Shown: positions 1 to 6,943, counted from the stretch's first letter. The stretch: DNA of 7,435 nt from Paracoccaceae bacterium (GCA_023254015.1 JALQYS010000534.1:1-7435); one strand, 5' to 3'. Notes: generated from the sequence alone by a model not told the origin. Numbers and translations: made by a program.

Positions 1-1
1 C

Positions 2-844
2 AATGACAAGGATTTTCTGGCCACCCGTGTCAGCCATATCTTTGACCTCAAAGGGCCAAGCATCAACGTGCAGACCGCCTGTTCGACCAGCCTTGTCGCG
101 GTGCATTTCGCGGCACAGGCGCTGTTGAACGGGGAATGTGACATGGCGCTGGCGGGCGGTGTCACGATCGAACTGCCGCAGGCGCGCGGCTATCTTTTTA
201 CCGAAGGTGAAATTCTGTCGCCCGACGGGCATTGCCACGCCTTTGACCACCGGGCGCAGGGCACTGTCTTTGGGTCGGGCGCGGGCTGTGTGGTCTTGCG
301 ACGCGCCAAGGATGCGGTCCGTGACGGCGACCATATCTGGGCGATCCTGAAAGGATCGGCCGTCAACAATGACGGTGCGGCGAAGGCGGGCTATCTGGCC
401 CCTTCGGTGGATGGGCAGGCCCGCTGTATCGCCGAGGCGCAGGCGATTGCCGGGGTTGATGCCGACAGTGTGACCTATGTCGAATGTCACGGCACCGGCA
501 CCTATCTGGGCGACCCGATCGAAGTGGCCGCCCTGACGCAGGCCTTCCGCGAAACGACAGATGCCGTCGGCACCTGCCGCATCGGCAGCGTGAAAACCAA
601 CATCGGCCATCTGGATACCGCCGCCGGGGTGGCCAGCCTTATCAAGGTGGCGTTGCAGCTGCACCACCGCCAGCTGGCGCCAAGCCTTGGCTATGAGGCG
701 CCGAACCCGGCCATCGCCTTTGAAACCAGCCCCTTCCGGGTGAATGACCGGCTGACCGACTGGCAGGCCCCCGTGCTGCGCGCCGGGGTCAACTCGCTGG
801 GCGTCGGCGGCACCAACGCCCATGCGGTTCTGGAGGAGGCGCCA
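2..844 (+). other. Ketosynthase (KS) domain, N-terminally cut by the window edge
   Basis: Catalyses decarboxylative Claisen condensation. The active-site Cys lies in QTACSTS (codon 80-82, visible residue 27). The two catalytic His are in HGTGT (488-490, residue 163) and KTNIGH (608-610, residue 203). The spacings of 136 and 40 residues fit the family. The C-terminal GGTNAHAVLEE motif ends near 844. The QTACSTS context and the ILSPDGHC segment resemble KS domains that follow NRPS modules in hybrid assembly lines. That clade placement is from memory and would need a tree. The first ~140 KS residues are missing only because of the window edge. Confidence 0.95.
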
Positions 845-3800
845 CCGCGCGCGGCCTCGGACGCCAGCATCTTTCCCTTCCAGCCCCTGGTGATCTCGGC
901 CCGGTCAAAGGCTGCGCTTGACGGGCAGGCGGCCCGGCTGGCGGCGCATCTGCGCGCGCACCCCGAACAGCCCATGGCCGATGTGGCCTATACCTTGAAG
1001 GAGGGCCGCCGCGCCTTTGAAAAGCGGCGCGTCATCGTGGCGGAAAGCCATGAAGAGGCGGCGCGGCTTTTGGAGGGGGGCGACACGCGCCGGGTGTTCA
1101 ACCATGATTTCCTTGGCGACAACCCCGAGGTCGTGTTCATGTTCCCCGGTGGCGGTGCGCAATATGCCGGCATGGCGCGGGACCTTTATGAAACCGAACC
1201 GGTCTTTGCCGACTGGATGGACAAGGGCCTTGCGGTGCTGGAGCCGCAGCTGGATTACGACATCCGCGCGCTGTGGCTGCCGCCAAAGGGGCAAGAGGCG
1301 GCGGCCAATGCGGCGCTGAAAAAGCCCAGCGTGCAGCTGCCGCTCATCATGATCACCGAATATGCGCTGGCCAAACTGTACGAAAGCTGGGGCGTGTCAC
1401 CCGCCGCTCTGGTCGGCCATTCCATGGGCGAAAACACCGCCGCCGCGCTGGCCGGGGTGATGAGCTTTGACGATTGCATCGGCCTTGTCTTGCTGCGCGG
1501 GCAGCTCTTTGACACCATCGCGCCGGGCGGCATGCTGTCGGTTCCCATGGCAGACACCGATCTGCGCCCGCATCTGACGGGCGATCTGGATATGGCCTCG
1601 GTCAATGCGCCGGGGCTGTGCGTGGTGTCAGGCCCCGATGCGGCCTTGCAGGCGCGGGCCGGGAAACTTGCGGCCGAAGGCGTGGAAACCCAGCGTGTCG
1701 CCATCGACATCGCCGCGCATAGCCGGATGCTGGAGCCGATCCTGAAGCCCTTTGGCGATTATCTGCGCAGCATCCGGCTGAATCCGCCCAACCTGCCGAT
1801 CCTGTCGAACCGGACGGGGCTTGCGCTGACCGCCGCGCAGGCGACCGACCCGGACTATTGGGTGCAACACCTGCGCAATACGGTGAACTTTCAGCCCTGC
1901 ATGGCAAGGCTGATGGCCGAAGGCCCCCGTGTCTATCTGGAAATGGGGCCGGGGCGGGCGCTGTCGTCCCTGGCGCAGGCCAATGGCGTGCCGTCAGGTC
2001 AGATCATCCCGGCCCTGCGCCATCCCGAACAGGCCATGGCCGATGACGCCTGGCATATCGGCACCATTGCCCGCCTCTGGGCCTGCGGCGTGCCCGTGGA
2101 TTGGGAACAGATCTGGGCCGGCGCGCGCCGCAACCGCGTGGTGCTGCCCAGCTATGCCTTTCAGCGCAAAGCCTATTTCATCCAGCCGGGCAAGGCCGCC
2201 CCGGTCGAGGCGCAGGCCCTGCCGGTCCGGATCGACGATATCGCCAACTGGGGCTGGCGGCCGCATTGGAAACCCGTCTCTGCCGGGTTCGAGGCCGCCG
2301 ATCTGGCCGAGGCCGCGCCTCAGAACTGGCTGATCTTTCTTGACGATCAGGGCCTTGGCGCCGCCACCGCCACCGCCCTGCGAGCCGCCGGGCATGAGGT
2401 GCGCTGCGTCCGTCCCGGTGATGCCTTTGGCCGCGACGGCGGCGATTATGTGCTGGCCCCCGAACGCGGCCGCGACGGCTATGACGCGCTGATCCGCGAT
2501 CTGGTGGCGCATGGCCATGCCCCCAGCCGCATCGCCCATTTCTGGGGCGTAACGCGAGGGGAAAGCTTCCGTCCCGGCTCGTCCTTCCTGCACCGCAATC
2601 TGGAGCAGGGCTTTTACAGCCTGATGTTCCTGGCTCAGGCCCTCGCCGAGGAAAACCTGCCCCGTCCGATCCATCTGACCGCCTTCACCACCGGGGCCGC
2701 GCAACTGCGGGGCGAGCGCCTGCTTTACCCCGAAAAGGCCACCCTCCTTGGCCCCGCCCGGGTGATCCCGCGCGAATTGCCGGGGGTGACGGTGGGGCTG
2801 TGCGATCTGGACCTGCCGCCCGCCCCGCGCCGGGGGAGCGCCGATTTCTCGGCCCTGACCCCGCGCGTGCTGGAGGAGTTGCTGCAGGACCCGGCCGAGC
2901 GGATTGCCGCGCTGCGTGGCGAGCGCCGCTATGAACAGGGGCTTAAACCGCAGGCCCTGCCCAAGGCCGGGCTGACGCTGCCCGATGGGGCGCATGTGCT
3001 GATCACCGGGGGCTTTGGCGGTATCGGCCTGACCGTGGCCGAGGATCTGATCCGCCGCAATGGCGCCAGGATCACCCTTATTGCCCGCCGCGCCCTGCCT
3101 GACCGCGCCACATGGGGCCGCTACCTTGCCGCCCATGACGCCGCCGACCCGATCAGCCGCCGGATCATGGCGCTGCAACGGCTTGAGGCCCTGGGCGGTC
3201 AGGTCATGGTTGCCCCGGCCGATGTCTGCAATGCCGAGGATATGGCCGCGGCCGTGAAAGCCGCCGAGGCGCGCTTTGGCCGCGTGCAGGTGGTGATCCA
3301 TGCTGCGGGGGTCGTGGATGACGGGCCCCTGATGCTGAAAACCCCCGCGCAGGTGGAAGAGGTTTTCGCACCGAAGCTTCACGGCACGCAGGTCTTGAAC
3401 CGGCTTTTCCCCGATGGGTCGATTGATCTGATGGTGCTGTTTTCCTCGACCTCGACTATCACCGGACCGGCGGGGCAAATCGACTATGTCGCGGCCAACG
3501 AATATCTCAACGCCTTTGCCAAGGCGCGCACGGGCGGCAAGACCCGGGTTGTCGCGCTGAACTGGGGCATCTGGACCGGCGTCGGCATGGCGGCCGAGGC
3601 GCTGGCCGACCGCACCGGCCGCGTGCCCGCGCCGATGGTGCCGCTTCAGGCGCCGATGCTGGACGAGGCGGGCTTTGACGGGCAGGGCAACCGGATGTTC
3701 GCGGCCCGCTATGGTCTTGACCGCTGGGTTCTGGATGGTCACCGCACCAAAGCCGGACAGGCGCTGATCCCCGGCACCGGCTATCTTGAGATCGCCGCCG

Positions 3801-5902
3801 AGGCCATGCGCGCGCAGGGCGAGGTGGGCGCCTTTGAACTGCGCGACCTTTACTTCTTTCGCCCGCTTGCCGTGGATGCGGGGCAACCGCGGGCGGTCCG
3901 GGCGAAACTGGCCCGCAGCGATGAGGGCTACAGCCTTGACGTGCGCTCCGAGGTTGCGATGCGCGGTCGCACGGGCTGGCAATTGCACGCGCAGGCGCGG
4001 GTTGTGCCCGTGGCGGCCTTGCCGCGGCGGATCGATGTCGCCGCCATCGCCGCCCGCCTGCCCAGCCCCGAAACCGGCGACGGGCTGGTCAGCCCGCAAG
4101 AGGCGCATCTGGCCTTCGGTCCGCGCTGGCGGGTGCTGTGCAGCCGCACGACGGGGGCCGAAGAGGGGCTGGCCACGCTGGCGCTGCCCGCCGCTTTCCG
4201 GGCCGAGGCGGGGGAGTGGCTTCTTCACCCCGCGCTGATGGATCTGGCAACGGGCTGGGCCATGGGCCTGATTGCCGGCTATCGGCCCGACCACCTTTGG
4301 GTGCCGGTCAGCTATGGCCTGGTGCGCGTCCTGCGCCCTCTGCCAGCCCGGATCGTCAGCCATGTGGTCAATGCTGCCCGCAACCGTGCCGAGGGCGCGA
4401 CGGCGACCTTCAACGTTACCCTCGCCACCCCCGAGGGCGAGGTCTGTGTCGAGATCGAGGGCTTCTCGATCCGCCGGCTTGACGGGGCCTTGGCCTTTGG
4501 CCCGCCCGACACCCGCGAGCTGGAGTTCGACGATGGCCCGGCGCAGGCCAAACCCCTGTCACCCGCCGAAGAACGCCTGATGCACGTCTTTTCCCAAGGC
4601 ATCCGCGCCGAGGAAGGGGCCGAGGCCTTTGCCCGCGCCGTGGCTTTGGGGCAAAGCCAGATCATCGTGTCGTCCCTTGATCTGCCTGCGCTCGTGCGGC
4701 AAACCGCCGAGGCAGAGGCGGCCAAGACCGAGGGGCAATCCTTTGATCGTCCCGATCTGGCGACGGCCTATCTTGCCCCCAGAAACGACATCGAACGCAC
4801 GCTGGTCGGCTTCTGGCAAGAGCTTTTGGGTGTGGGGCAAGTGGGGGTCGAGGACAGCTTCTTTGACCTTGGCGGCCACAGCCTGATTGCGGTGCGCCTC
4901 TTTGCCATGGTGAAGAAGGCGTATCGCGTTGATTTCCCGATCTCGATCCTGTTCGAAGCCCCGACCATCGCCGCCTGCGCCGCGCTGATCGCCGAGCAGG
5001 TGGGCCATGCCGACGACGCCGAGGCGCCCGCGAAACCGGCGGCGCCGGCGCGGCGCTTTGCCCATCTGGTGCCGATGCATCAGGGCGAAGGCGGGCCGCG
5101 CCGGCCGTTCTTCCTGGTGGCGGGGATGTTCGGCAATGTGCTGAACCTGCGGCATCTGGCCCAGCTGGTCGGCGGGGACCGGCCGTTTTACGGACTTCAG
5201 GCGCGCGGGCTTCTGGGCGATCAGGCCCCGCATGACACCCTGCCCGAGGCGGCAGCGGATTACATCGCCGAGATGCGGCAGGTCCAGCCGCAGGGCCCTT
5301 ACCTTCTGGGCGGATTTTCGGGGGGCGGGCTGACCGCCTGGGAAATGGCGCGGCAGTTGCACGAGGCGGGGGAAGAGGTCTCGCTTCTGGTGCTGCTGGA
5401 TACGCCTTTGCCCATGCGCCCCGCGCTCAGCCGGGCCGACAAGGCGGCGATCAAACTGGCCGAACTGCGTGCGCAAGGCCCGGCCTATCTGGCGACATGG
5501 GCCAGAAATCGCTGGGCATGGGAGCGGCAGAAACGCGCGCCCAAGGTGGATGCCGACAGCCCGGTGCAGTTTCACAACGCCGCGATCGAGGCCGCTTTCC
5601 GCCATGCGATCTCGGTCTATGAGATGCCCGCCCGCCGGGGCATGACGGTGCTGTTCCGCCCGCCGCTGGATCGCAAATGGCAGGTGACAGGGGGCCGGTG
5701 GGTCTCATCGGCCAAGGAATATGTGTTCGACGACAATGACCTGACCCGTTTCGCGCCAGAGCTTGAGGTGATCGAGGTGCCGGGCGACCATGACAGCATG
5801 GTGCTGGAGCCGAACGTGCGCGTCATGGCGGCCAAGCTGAAGGCGGTGATCGCCCGGGCCGAAGGGCAGACGTCGAATGTCATCAAACTGGCGGCGGAGT
5901 AG
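2..5902 (+). CDS. Type I modular polyketide synthase, 5'-partial: KS(partial)-AT-KR-DH-ACP-TE
   Basis: Multidomain PKS that extends an acyl or peptidyl chain by one unit, processes the beta-keto group and releases the product; cytoplasmic. The frame is open from base 2 to the TAG at 5900-5902, giving 1966 visible residues. The window begins inside the KS, roughly 140 residues after its expected start, so the true start and any earlier modules lie upstream. Domains by visible residue: KS 1-281, AT 377-728, structural KR half 773-938, catalytic KR 994-1203, DH 1230-1495, linker 1533-1567, ACP 1592-1667, TE 1697-1950. Catalytic residues are present in every domain, although the DH motifs are divergent. 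The DH follows the KR, the reverse of the usual DH-KR order. The C-terminal TE makes this a chain-terminating module. The next gene starts 3 nt downstream, so an operon is likely. No gene symbol can be assigned; the PKS call is very secure, the product is unknown. Confidence 0.97.
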   Translation, partial: NDKDFLATRVSHIFDLKGPSINVQTACSTSLVAVHFAAQALLNGECDMALAGGVTIELPQARGYLFTEGEILSPDGHCHAFDHRAQGTVFGSGAGCVVLRRAKDAVRDGDHIWAILKGSAVNNDGAAKAGYLAPSVDGQARCIAEAQAIAGVDADSVTYVECHGTGTYLGDPIEVAALTQAFRETTDAVGTCRIGSVKTNIGHLDTAAGVASLIKVALQLHHRQLAPSLGYEAPNPAIAFETSPFRVNDRLTDWQAPVLRAGVNSLGVGGTNAHAVLEEAPPRAASDASIFPFQPLVISARSKAALDGQAARLAAHLRAHPEQPMADVAYTLKEGRRAFEKRRVIVAESHEEAARLLEGGDTRRVFNHDFLGDNPEVVFMFPGGGAQYAGMARDLYETEPVFADWMDKGLAVLEPQLDYDIRALWLPPKGQEAAANAALKKPSVQLPLIMITEYALAKLYESWGVSPAALVGHSMGENTAAALAGVMSFDDCIGLVLLRGQLFDTIAPGGMLSVPMADTDLRPHLTGDLDMASVNAPGLCVVSGPDAALQARAGKLAAEGVETQRVAIDIAAHSRMLEPILKPFGDYLRSIRLNPPNLPILSNRTGLALTAAQATDPDYWVQHLRNTVNFQPCMARLMAEGPRVYLEMGPGRALSSLAQANGVPSGQIIPALRHPEQAMADDAWHIGTIARLWACGVPVDWEQIWAGARRNRVVLPSYAFQRKAYFIQPGKAAPVEAQALPVRIDDIANWGWRPHWKPVSAGFEAADLAEAAPQNWLIFLDDQGLGAATATALRAAGHEVRCVRPGDAFGRDGGDYVLAPERGRDGYDALIRDLVAHGHAPSRIAHFWGVTRGESFRPGSSFLHRNLEQGFYSLMFLAQALAEENLPRPIHLTAFTTGAAQLRGERLLYPEKATLLGPARVIPRELPGVTVGLCDLDLPPAPRRGSADFSALTPRVLEELLQDPAERIAALRGERRYEQGLKPQALPKAGLTLPDGAHVLITGGFGGIGLTVAEDLIRRNGARITLIARRALPDRATWGRYLAAHDAADPISRRIMALQRLEALGGQVMVAPADVCNAEDMAAAVKAAEARFGRVQVVIHAAGVVDDGPLMLKTPAQVEEVFAPKLHGTQVLNRLFPDGSIDLMVLFSSTSTITGPAGQIDYVAANEYLNAFAKARTGGKTRVVALNWGIWTGVGMAAEALADRTGRVPAPMVPLQAPMLDEAGFDGQGNRMFAARYGLDRWVLDGHRTKAGQALIPGTGYLEIAAEAMRAQGEVGAFELRDLYFFRPLAVDAGQPRAVRAKLARSDEGYSLDVRSEVAMRGRTGWQLHAQARVVPVAALPRRIDVAAIAARLPSPETGDGLVSPQEAHLAFGPRWRVLCSRTTGAEEGLATLALPAAFRAEAGEWLLHPALMDLATGWAMGLIAGYRPDHLWVPVSYGLVRVLRPLPARIVSHVVNAARNRAEGATATFNVTLATPEGEVCVEIEGFSIRRLDGALAFGPPDTRELEFDDGPAQAKPLSPAEERLMHVFSQGIRAEEGAEAFARAVALGQSQIIVSSLDLPALVRQTAEAEAAKTEGQSFDRPDLATAYLAPRNDIERTLVGFWQELLGVGQVGVEDSFFDLGGHSLIAVRLFAMVKKAYRVDFPISILFEAPTIAACAALIAEQVGHADDAEAPAKPAAPARRFAHLVPMHQGEGGPRRPFFLVAGMFGNVLNLRHLAQLVGGDRPFYGLQARGLLGDQAPHDTLPEAAADYIAEMRQVQPQGPYLLGGFSGGGLTAWEMARQLHEAGEEVSLLVLLDTPLPMRPALSRADKAAIKLAELRAQGPAYLATWARNRWAWERQKRAPKVDADSPVQFHNAAIEAAFRHAISVYEMPARRGMTVLFRPPLDRKWQVTGGRWVSSAKEYVFDDNDLTRFAPELEVIEVPGDHDSMVLEPNVRVMAAKLKAVIARAEGQTSNVIKLAAE
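1130..2185 (+). other. Acyltransferase (AT) domain with post-AT linker
   Basis: Loads the extender unit from acyl-CoA onto the carrier protein. It opens with the FPGGGAQYAGMA segment and has the nucleophile Ser in GHSMGE (1421-1423, residue 474). The carboxylate-binding Arg lies 25 residues later in LLRGQL (1496-1498, residue 499), matching the spacing in FabD-type enzymes. The catalytic His is in AAHSRML (1718-1720, residue 573). The post-AT motif LPSYAFQRKAYF closes the unit. At the selectivity position (HAFH for malonyl, YASH for methylmalonyl) it reads IAAH, so specificity is not clearly readable. Malonyl-CoA is the default guess. The AT is integrated (cis), so no trans-acting AT is needed. 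Confidence 0.93.
2318..3615 (+). other. Ketoreductase (KR): structural plus catalytic subdomains, B-type signature
   Basis: NADPH-dependent reduction of the beta-keto group. Residues 773-938 form the degenerate Rossmann structural half, including the family-typical KATLLGPARVIPRE stretch. The catalytic half has the nucleotide loop TGGFGGIG (3005-3028). The catalytic set is Lys 1125 (3374-3376), Ser 1149 (second Ser of FSS, 3446-3448), Tyr 1162 (3485-3487) and Asn 1166 (3497-3499). The Lys-Ser and Ser-Tyr spacings of 24 and 13 match active PKS KRs. The diagnostic segment reads HAAGVVDDGPL. Its VDD sits where B-type KRs have LDD, which predicts a D-(3R) alcohol. No enoylreductase lies between the two KR halves. 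Confidence 0.93.
3690..4486 (+). other. Dehydratase (DH) domain, placed after the KR, with divergent motifs
   Basis: Hot-dog-fold dehydratase that would convert the beta-hydroxyacyl-ACP to the enoyl. The candidate catalytic His is in LDGHRTKAGQALIPG (3740-3742, residue 1247). This resembles HxxxGxxxxP but has one extra residue between His and Gly. FGPRW (about 4120) stands in for YGPxF. The candidate catalytic Asp is in HPALMD (4241-4243, residue 1414), 167 residues from the His, close to usual DH spacing. In the DxxxQ/H motif the last position is Gly (DLATG). Both catalytic residues are present, so activity is plausible. The ancillary changes may mark a distinct DH clade or reduced activity. 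Confidence 0.85.
4598..4702 (+). other. Post-KR linker segment found downstream of the DH
   Basis: Residues 1533-1567 read GIRAEEGAEAF and then QIIVSSLDLPALV. This matches the pattern GIxPxEGxxAF...QVVVSxxDL that normally joins the end of a KR directly to the carrier protein in KR-ACP modules. Here it is separated from the KR by the whole DH. The simplest reading is that the DH was inserted between the KR catalytic core and this linker. The pattern match is from recall of the family, not from a search. Confidence 0.6.
4775..5000 (+). other. Acyl/peptidyl carrier protein (ACP) domain
   Basis: Four-helix carrier domain that holds the growing chain on a phosphopantetheine arm. The attachment Ser is in DLGGHSL (4880-4882, residue 1627), preceded by VEDSFFDLGG and followed by LFEAPTIAACAALI. 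The FFDLGGHSL form is shared with NRPS carrier proteins and is common in hybrid PKS/NRPS systems. There is a single carrier copy. A phosphopantetheinyl transferase must act in trans, as none is visible in the window. Confidence 0.95.
5090..5850 (+). other. C-terminal type I thioesterase (TE) domain
   Basis: Alpha/beta-hydrolase that releases the finished chain by hydrolysis or cyclisation. The oxyanion-hole region reads FFLVAGMFGNVLNL. The nucleophile Ser is in GGFSGGG (5318-5320, residue 1773), the Asp in LVLLDTPLP (5399-5401, residue 1800) and the His in PGDHDSM (5789-5791, residue 1930). The triad is complete and in the usual order. A lid-like insertion rich in Arg and Trp (about residues 1805-1870) precedes the His. 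A linker rich in Ala and Pro (about 5000-5085) separates it from the ACP. The sequence cannot distinguish a hydrolytic from a macrocyclising TE. Confidence 0.93.
5896..5899 (+). promoter_or_regulatory. Shine-Dalgarno for the glycosyltransferase, inside the PKS 3' end
   Basis: GGAG lies in the last codons of the PKS, 6 nt before the ATG at 5906. This spacing favours ATG 5906 over the in-frame GTG at 5903, which abuts the PKS stop. Because the site is covered by ribosomes finishing the PKS, translational coupling of the two genes is likely. Confidence 0.65.
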
Positions 5903-5905
5903 GTG

Positions 5906-6907
5906 ATGCCCCGGCTTTTGACCGTCATCCTGAACTGGCGCACGCCCGACATGACCCTGCGCTCGGCCGAGGCGGCGCTTGCCGCGCTGGAGGGGATCGA
6001 GGGCGCGCTGGTGCTGGTCGACAACGACTCGGGCGATGGCTCGTTCGAACGGATGTCGGCCGAGGTCGCGGCGCGCGGCTGGGACAAGGGGCCGCAGCAG
6101 GTGCGCGTTCTGCAATCGGGGCATAACGGCGGCTTTGGGGCGGGCAACAATTTCGGTATCCGCGCCGGCCTGCCGGGTGGTGCGCGCCCGGATTACGTCT
6201 ATATCCTGAACTCCGACGCCTTTCCGGCCCCCGATGCCATACGGGCGCTGTTGACCCATCTGGAAACCCACCCCGCCACGGGTTTTGCCGGCAGCTTTCT
6301 TCACGGCCCCGAGGGCGAGCCGCATCGCACCGCCTTCCGCTTTCCCTCCATCCCAGGGGAGTTCGAGGCGCATATCCGCTTTGGCCCGGTGTCGAAACTC
6401 TTGCGCCGCTGGATCGTGGCGCAGCCCCTGCCCAAGGCCACGACCCGTGTCGACTGGCTGGCGGGGGCCAGTCTGATGATGCGGCAAAGCGTGCTGGACA
6501 GGATCGGCCTTTTTGACGAAAGGTTCTTCCTCTATTTCGAGGAAACCGACCTGTGCCGCCGCGCGGCGCTGGCGGGATGGCCGACCGATTACGTCGTGGA
6601 AAGCCGCGTTGCCCATATCGGCTCGGTCAGCACGGGCATGAAGACCTGGGCGCGCATCCCGCAATTCTGGCTGGACAGCCGCCTGCATTACTACGTCAAG
6701 AACCACGGGCGGCTTTTCGCCCTTGCCGCCACGCTGGCCACGCTGGCGGGCGGGGTGCTGTGGCGAGCGCGGCTGATGATCCAGCGCAAGGACCGGGGCG
6801 ACCCGCCGCATTACTTGCGTGATCTCGTCGCACATGGCCTGCGCGCCATGTTCAGGCCCATTCATCCGGGCCATAAATCGAAACCCGGCACCCGCCCCGC
6901 CGAATAG
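5906..6907 (+). CDS. Family 2 glycosyltransferase (WbbL / rhamnosyltransferase-like)
   Basis: 333-residue inverting GT-A glycosyltransferase that would move a sugar from a nucleotide-sugar donor to an acceptor. The N-terminus MPRLLTVILNWRTPD leads into the donor-binding segment VDNDSGDGS (residues 38-46). Then come NGGFGAGNNFGI (74-85), the metal-site equivalent LNSDAFP with Asp104 (family members usually read NPD or NTD), VDWLAGASLMM (182-192) and the catalytic-base region YFEETDLCRR (210-219). Residues 270-286 form one hydrophobic segment that could associate with the membrane; there is no signal peptide. The gene starts 3 nt after the PKS stop and shares its transcript. Relatives usually make O-antigen or other surface glycans, while a place inside a PKS operon suggests product glycosylation. 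The family call is secure; donor and acceptor are unknown. Confidence 0.92.
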   Translation: MPRLLTVILNWRTPDMTLRSAEAALAALEGIEGALVLVDNDSGDGSFERMSAEVAARGWDKGPQQVRVLQSGHNGGFGAGNNFGIRAGLPGGARPDYVYILNSDAFPAPDAIRALLTHLETHPATGFAGSFLHGPEGEPHRTAFRFPSIPGEFEAHIRFGPVSKLLRRWIVAQPLPKATTRVDWLAGASLMMRQSVLDRIGLFDERFFLYFEETDLCRRAALAGWPTDYVVESRVAHIGSVSTGMKTWARIPQFWLDSRLHYYVKNHGRLFALAATLATLAGGVLWRARLMIQRKDRGDPPHYLRDLVAHGLRAMFRPIHPGHKSKPGTRPAE

Positions 6908-6914
6908 GCGGCAG

Positions 6915-6930
6915 CCGCAGGGGCCTGCGG
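6915..6930 (+). other. Short GC-rich inverted repeat between the glycosyltransferase and formyltransferase genes
   Basis: CCGCAGG (6915-6921) is the exact reverse complement of CCTGCGG (6924-6930). Allowing for loop geometry this folds as a 6-bp stem with a 4-nt loop. It ends one base before the GAAGGAG ribosome-binding region. No U-run follows, so a rho-independent terminator is unlikely. It may affect message stability or access of ribosomes to the next gene, or be a chance result of high GC. Confidence 0.35.
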
Positions 6931-6931
6931 G

Positions 6932-6937
6932 AAGGAG
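6932..6937 (+). promoter_or_regulatory. Strong Shine-Dalgarno (AAGGAG) for the formyltransferase-like gene
   Basis: AAGGAG lies 6 nt before the ATG at 6944, near-ideal sequence and spacing, and fixes that ATG as the start. It is the strongest ribosome-binding site in the window. This gene is probably translated independently of the glycosyltransferase, which ends 36 nt earlier. Confidence 0.8.
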
Positions 6938-6943
6938 TGAAAG

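Noticed and set aside
68..70. GTG at 68 as the start of the PKS gene
   Set aside because: The frame is open upstream to the window edge and encodes conserved KS sequence (DFLATRVSHIFDLKGPS). The GTG is an internal Val just before the active-site Cys, and the gene continues upstream.
2318..2815. Possible enoylreductase or second DH between AT and KR
   Set aside because: The stretch matches the structural half of a PKS KR (KATLLGPARVIPRE and a degenerate Rossmann fold). No ER nucleotide-binding motif or DH His motif is present there.
1994..4363. 789-residue open frame on the minus strand opposite the KR/DH region
   Set aside because: It lies wholly opposite convincing PKS domains. Its translation is a low-complexity Arg/Gly/Ala/His/Gln mix with no family motif, as expected of an antisense frame in GC-rich coding DNA.
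4559..5605. 348-residue minus-strand frame opposite the ACP and TE
   Set aside because: It is opposite the carrier and thioesterase motifs, has Arg/Gln/His-rich composition, and shows no domain signature.
5903..5905. GTG at 5903 as the glycosyltransferase start
   Set aside because: It is in frame and directly follows the PKS stop, but the GGAG would be only 3 nt away. The next codon is an ATG with 6-nt spacing, and the family N-terminus fits MPRLLTVILNW.
6915..6930. Inverted repeat as a rho-independent terminator
   Set aside because: There is no T-run after the stem. Instead it is followed at once by a strong ribosome-binding site and a co-directional gene.
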